This document shows positions 60,081 to 64,000 of a stretch of DNA of 64,000 nt, one piece after another. Source of the stretch: Sipunculus nudus. Taxonomy: Eukaryota > Annelida > Sipuncula > Golfingiida > Sipunculidae. The DNA lies in contig CM049309.1 in NCBI GenBank assembly GCA_026874595.1, positions 48,842,079-48,906,078 of the forward strand. Reading direction: 5' to 3'. A model generated the notes under the pieces. It did no database searches. It had not been told where the DNA came from and saw nothing but the letters and a program-made list of their open reading frames with translations. Both the position numbers and the translations under genes were made by a program. Position 1 is the first letter of the stretch, and each line of letters begins with the position of its first letter.

Positions 60081-61576
60081 TTAAACTTAAGTGCTTTTCT
60101 TCTGTCAGATTTATCATAATTATTCATTTGCATTAAGGTCATCTATTCACTTGTCTTATTTGTAGCATTCATGTAATCTGGTTTACTTTGTATAGACATT
60201 AATGAGCTGCAGTTAAGTCCTGCGACAAGAAGGCCTTAAAACGCCCCCGTGACGGATGAATAAGCCTTTTTTTATTTACAAGCTGTTGGTGAACGCCCTC
60301 GGGTACGAGTGCCTATGTTGAACATCAGAAAAAAATATTGTTGCTTGCGCAGTAGCGACAGCATGTTAATCAACACCATGTTTTGTCGATTTGCCGCTAG
60401 ATGTTGTTATTGTTACGATCAGCAGCCATTTTGGCCATGTTATAACACGTGTAAGCAAATGGACGACCTGTGCACCAAGGAATCGGCGCTTTTCAGCTTA
60501 TTTTTGTAAATGTTGCGAGCGATCTTAATTTAATACACGTCATATATTCGAATGAGCCCCATTAAAAAGAATCTCACTCACGAGGCGCATTTCGTGTCAT
60601 AAGAATTCTCTAGGACCCCATCACGCACGTTAATACTACACACGCTGCGAAGAATCAAATCTCCAACAAATACACCATGCATTTCTATTTGATAATGCCT
60701 TCTTCTGAGAAATTTAATAATTTCATGGCTTTCCTGCGTGACTAAAAGATTTTCCCACTAACCACTAATGGTATGGGCAACGTTTTCAGCAAGCAGGTTA
60801 CTCGTGATAACTCGAATTTCTCCGCTTCCGTAATTATCTAATCAGAAGGGTCATCCTAAGATATGCCCACAGTGACCCTTTTTTACTCAAAAGCAGGGTT
60901 TCAGTTATATCAGTTTAATTAGTTGACATAAATCTGTCCTGAACAGATAAATGTTGGTTGCGTGACTGGAATTGTTTGCTTTTTTTACCATACTTGTAAC
61001 TAAACGGAGCATTTAAGTTTGCGTGTGGGTTGAAACATTGTGAAGTTTATACGTTTATTAACTTTCCAGTTATGTAAAAGTGTGTAAAAGTATATGTTCC
61101 ATCCGCTGTGGAATGTGCTTCACGTAAAATTTCACATTAACATGCACAAAAAAGAAACACATTTTCAAGATCTCATTGAAAAATGAAGACCTCTGTTTGG
61201 GGACCACAAGGATACACAAGTTACTTATCTTTATGTTTTAACTACCTTTTGTTTTCTTGATGGTCTTGATCTAATATCAGGAAGATTTAAGATTCTGAAA
61301 AGATTAAAAAAAGGTGTGTTAATGAGATAAAAATGATTTAAATACACCTGGGTATGTTTCAATAAAGTAACTCAAATATACTTGGACTTAAGTCGAATGT
61401 CAGGTGTGTGTCACTATGGCAACGATTATGACGTCACAGTTGTGCCCAGGTATTTTATCTTGTTCACAAACTCAAGTCAAAATTAATGTTATTGAACCAG
61501 ACCCCTGATGATTAATTATTACTTGGTGAGTATGTTTATTTGATGATAATAATGTTGATGATTATGGTTATTTCAG

Positions 61577-61729
61577 CTGACAGTCTTGTTGGAACACCTT
61601 GTCCTCTGGCAAAGGGTCATTACAAAATGCTGTCTCACCAAAGTGAGAACTGTTCGCTGTCTGTACAAAGTCAATGTTCCGGCACGTCTCACCTCGATGT
61701 GTATTATCGCTGCAGACATTCAACCACAG
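61577..61729 (+). CDS. Exon 10: CP-type domain of module 2 (gene continues past window)
   Basis: A 153-base exon (acceptor gttatttcag, donor ACAG/GTAAGA), phase 1 on both sides, residues 386-436. C394-PLAKGHY ... C411 ... C419 ... VYYRC431 repeats the cysteine layout of exon 4 (CPFKGAY ... C ... C ... YYFRFRRC). One sequon (NCS) is present. I found no equivalent of exon 5 between 61730 and 64000, so the 3' part of the gene lies outside the window. Intron 9, at 8.1 kb, is the longest seen here; a skipped small exon inside it cannot be excluded, although exons 9 and 10 join in phase without one. Confidence 0.87.
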
Positions 61730-64000
61730 GTAAGATTGTTTGTTATTATTGGGCCATACCAAGAATGTAGTTGTTCCATCGAATCGCCCGCTCTTTTTTT
61801 TCATTAGTTGATTGCTCTTTCATTATTTTTTTGGGGTGGGGTGGGGCACCAACTCCTCTGGGTTGATGATGTTATTTTATACTCTAGACGCGACCTCTTT
61901 AAAAATTCTTTACATGCATAAAAATAACAAAATAATCAATGAAAATGGATAACATTTTGTGTGATTCATATGGACAAAGTAAAGTGCATTGATTGCCACT
62001 TAGAGTTACAACTGTGTCTTACCATGTCAGAAATATTGCTCTATATAACAGTGTTGTCTTCAGATCGACATTATCCGAGGCCACGTCCGCTCTTTGTTCG
62101 GAGGTCCTAGTCCAAGTCACCTACTTCCAGTCCAGGTCCAAGTCCCAGTTCAAATCATATTGTTTATTAAACAAAGCAATAAGGGATTATATATATATAT
62201 CGGGTCTTATCCCTTGAAACACACTGTAGTGAATTAACAGTATAGTTTTTCTTCATCGTTATATATGTATACATGTTTATACTTTGACTTGATGACAAAA
62301 TCTACCATGTAAATCATATAGATATCAGAACATGGCAGAAAGGACCATTCTGTTTCGGTCAGAACTCCTGGCACTAAAAACTACAGTAAAAATGTTTAGT
62401 TCGGTACCTTCCGCCACATAGAATTGACTTCTTTCCCCGGATTACTTTTTCGTCTCTTAAGAAATTTTCTTGAATGGTGTGGAATTTTTTGGTACACTGC
62501 ATCACTTGTAAAACATGTATATAAAAGATAACCAATCTCAACCAATAGCGGATGTGATTTTATATGAATTACTTCAATGTAACCTGATATTACTTTAACT
62601 ATTATTACTCTAACCAGGGTTTTAATTAACACTGAGTCTTCACCGAATGACGTCACCGGCCATACGTTAGCAGCGAGATGTTAAGCATTTTGGTAAAACT
62701 GCATAAATTTCTGTGTCTCGATCAATTGCAAATATTTATTAACCCTTCCTGTCATTAATACCATTAAAATCGTACAATAACTCTTTCAAAGACAAAAAAG
62801 TACAAACAGGCAAATAGTTTAGGAAACAGATAAACAGAATGATAAACACTCGTAAGGATTGGCAGACAGACAAACAGCGGCCGTCAAAGTTCGGGGTTAA
62901 ACGCCCGAAACGGGAAAATGGTCAAAGATTCTCACCTTACATGTTGTTTATATATGTAATCGCTCCATGAGGTGTTTGAAACAGGATGTGGTCCCTTGTG
63001 GGCGTTAAGGCTCAGACAGTGCCTTATCAAGCAGGGACACAATTAATACAATTTTCTCCTGTGTATTGTCAGCCTTGAGACCCGCAAGCTTAAAGAGCTG
63101 CCTGGTCGAACTCTTTTTATCAATGATCAATTATATAGTCCTGCATATGGGCCGTGGACATTGACAATATGTGTAATGACTTTCTGTTAGGTCTGAATGT
63201 GAGACGTGACCGGCAGCGCAATGAACCTGAAACCGCTCGTTAAGGCTTAGCACTAATTCTCCAGAGGACAATCAAATCAAATTGTGCCAATCCGGAGCCG
63301 TTGCAATGAACAATTCACTGAGCGCTTGTGATGGAAGCATGCGCCGCAGCCATGGCGCATTTAATGTTTCCTAAAACATGGCTCAAAATTGGCCGATGTT
63401 GTTTACGATTTGCCCCGATGTGACATCGGCTTAAGATCGGGAACCACATCGGGAAACATCGGGCTATTTTGGGAAGTGTGACAAGATCCAAAAGACATCA
63501 GACATTTTTTACATGCGCAAATATTCTGCAATAATCTTTTAATCGGATCGGCATTCGGGAACATCATTGGCAATCCAAAATCATCGGGTCTCCAAGATGT
63601 AATTCCGATGTTTGCCGATCTCTCCATCTGTTACGGTGTTACGATGTTTCCTGATATTTCCTTATTCTTTCGTATATAACATTGAATTAATATTAATATA
63701 ATCTATATGCAGCTTTCACATTTTTTAATAATGTTTTTCTGTTCTATTTTTCTAATCTGGAAATAAAATGCTACATTTTTGTGAATACTGCAAGTGACTA
63801 TCATTAATATTAATTAAGATATCAACAAAATGAAATGAATTACTTCACGTAAAGGTTCAAAGGTTGCCCTGGAAACGGGTCAAGAAATATATCGAAGCAC
63901 AATTTTCTGAAGCCACGACCTATTTTTAGGTTGTATTTTGTTATACCTCCGGTTGGGGTTAACCTAATTCTAAGCCACTTTTAGGAGGTTGGCCGCTAGT
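61730..64000 (+). other. Intron 10 (open at the window edge)
   Basis: No exon equivalent to exon 5 was found. Two acceptor-like sites (near 62060 and 63190) were tested in the required phase and hit stops without family motifs. Confidence 0.5.
63380..63650. repeat. 'CATCGGGA' motif-rich repeat (intron 10)
   Basis: Repeated 'ccgatgt', 'acatcggg' and 'gatcgggaa' strings on both strands, similar in style to 44780-45230. A 74-codon minus-strand ORF across it is judged spurious. Confidence 0.45.

Larger units (their letters stand above)
53446..61576 (+). other. Intron 9
   Basis: 8.1 kb with MITE copy 2 (59.86 kb), the paired CREs (56.3 kb) and a GC-richer stretch at about 57.1-58.7 kb. ORFs at 55005-55409 and 58345-58701 are open but carry no family motif; they are not called. 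Confidence 0.55.

Noticed and set aside
59846-60142. 98-codon minus-strand ORF with a proline run
   Set aside because: Lies across a MITE and its poly-G tract.
60309-60509. Small Cys-rich ORF (possible secreted peptide)
   Set aside because: No signal peptide, no splice context and no recognisable cysteine framework.
61993-62217. Exon 11 candidate after the ttgtcttcag near 62062
   Set aside because: In the required phase it reaches a stop after about 15 codons and has no C.G.W motif.
63181-63243. Exon 11 candidate after ctgttag at about 63190
   Set aside because: The in-phase reading (GLNVRRDRQRNE...) ends in a stop without cysteines or a donor.

Overview
The window is animal nuclear DNA: AT-rich, intron-dominated, full of short DNA transposons, microsatellites and decayed retroelements, with no operons or long uninterrupted ORFs. 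The repeat types (MITEs with TA target sites, an element ending in 'gacggacgg...atagctcag', a tRNA-headed SINE, a LINE with a TTG tail) together with the one gene found suggest a lophotrochozoan, most likely a bivalve mollusc. That placement is an inference from repeat style.

One gene can be supported. It lies on the + strand, starts at 32634 and runs off the right edge. Ten coding exons (32634-32866, 36457-36524, 41227-41316, 43599-43772, 45281-45396, 46076-46172, 50475-50706, 52481-52545, 53365-53445, 61577-61729) join in frame with GT/AG borders at every junction and give 436 codons so far. The product is a secreted or ectodomain cysteine-rich protein with an N-terminal signal sequence. 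It resembles the invertebrate extracellular family annotated in Pfam as DUF7042/7043/7044/7045 (family named from memory). Exons 1-4 and exons 7-10 encode the same kind of module, and their intron phases repeat in the same order (2,1,1,1). The gene therefore looks like an internal tandem duplication of an exon cassette. The second copy is unfinished at the window edge.

The left half (1-32 kb) holds no gene I can defend. It contains a TA-flanked MITE beside a pogo-like terminus (4.8-5.2 kb), two copies of a 'TATGGTTCTCAGGCAC' MITE (8.9 and 14.3 kb), a possible 1.4 kb inverted-repeat element (16.7-18.1 kb), a 1,004 bp TIR element with palindromic subterminal arrays and a LINE-like coding scrap inside it (19.7-20.7 kb), a degenerate ~145 bp tandem repeat (21.4-21.7 kb), and a 2.5 kb element built of seven ~337 bp repeats between short inverted ends (24.8-27.3 kb).

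The right half (32-64 kb) is the gene with its large introns. They contain further MITE copies (39.6, 40.4, 45.8, 47.1, 59.9 kb), a SINE (41.5-41.8 kb) and an antisense, broken LINE 3' end (51.05-52.45 kb) that stops about 35 bp before exon 8. Two regulatory-looking patterns stand out: DR1-type nuclear-receptor half-site repeats upstream of and inside exon 1, and seven perfect TGACGTCA (CRE) palindromes, all located between 46.2 and 62.7 kb.
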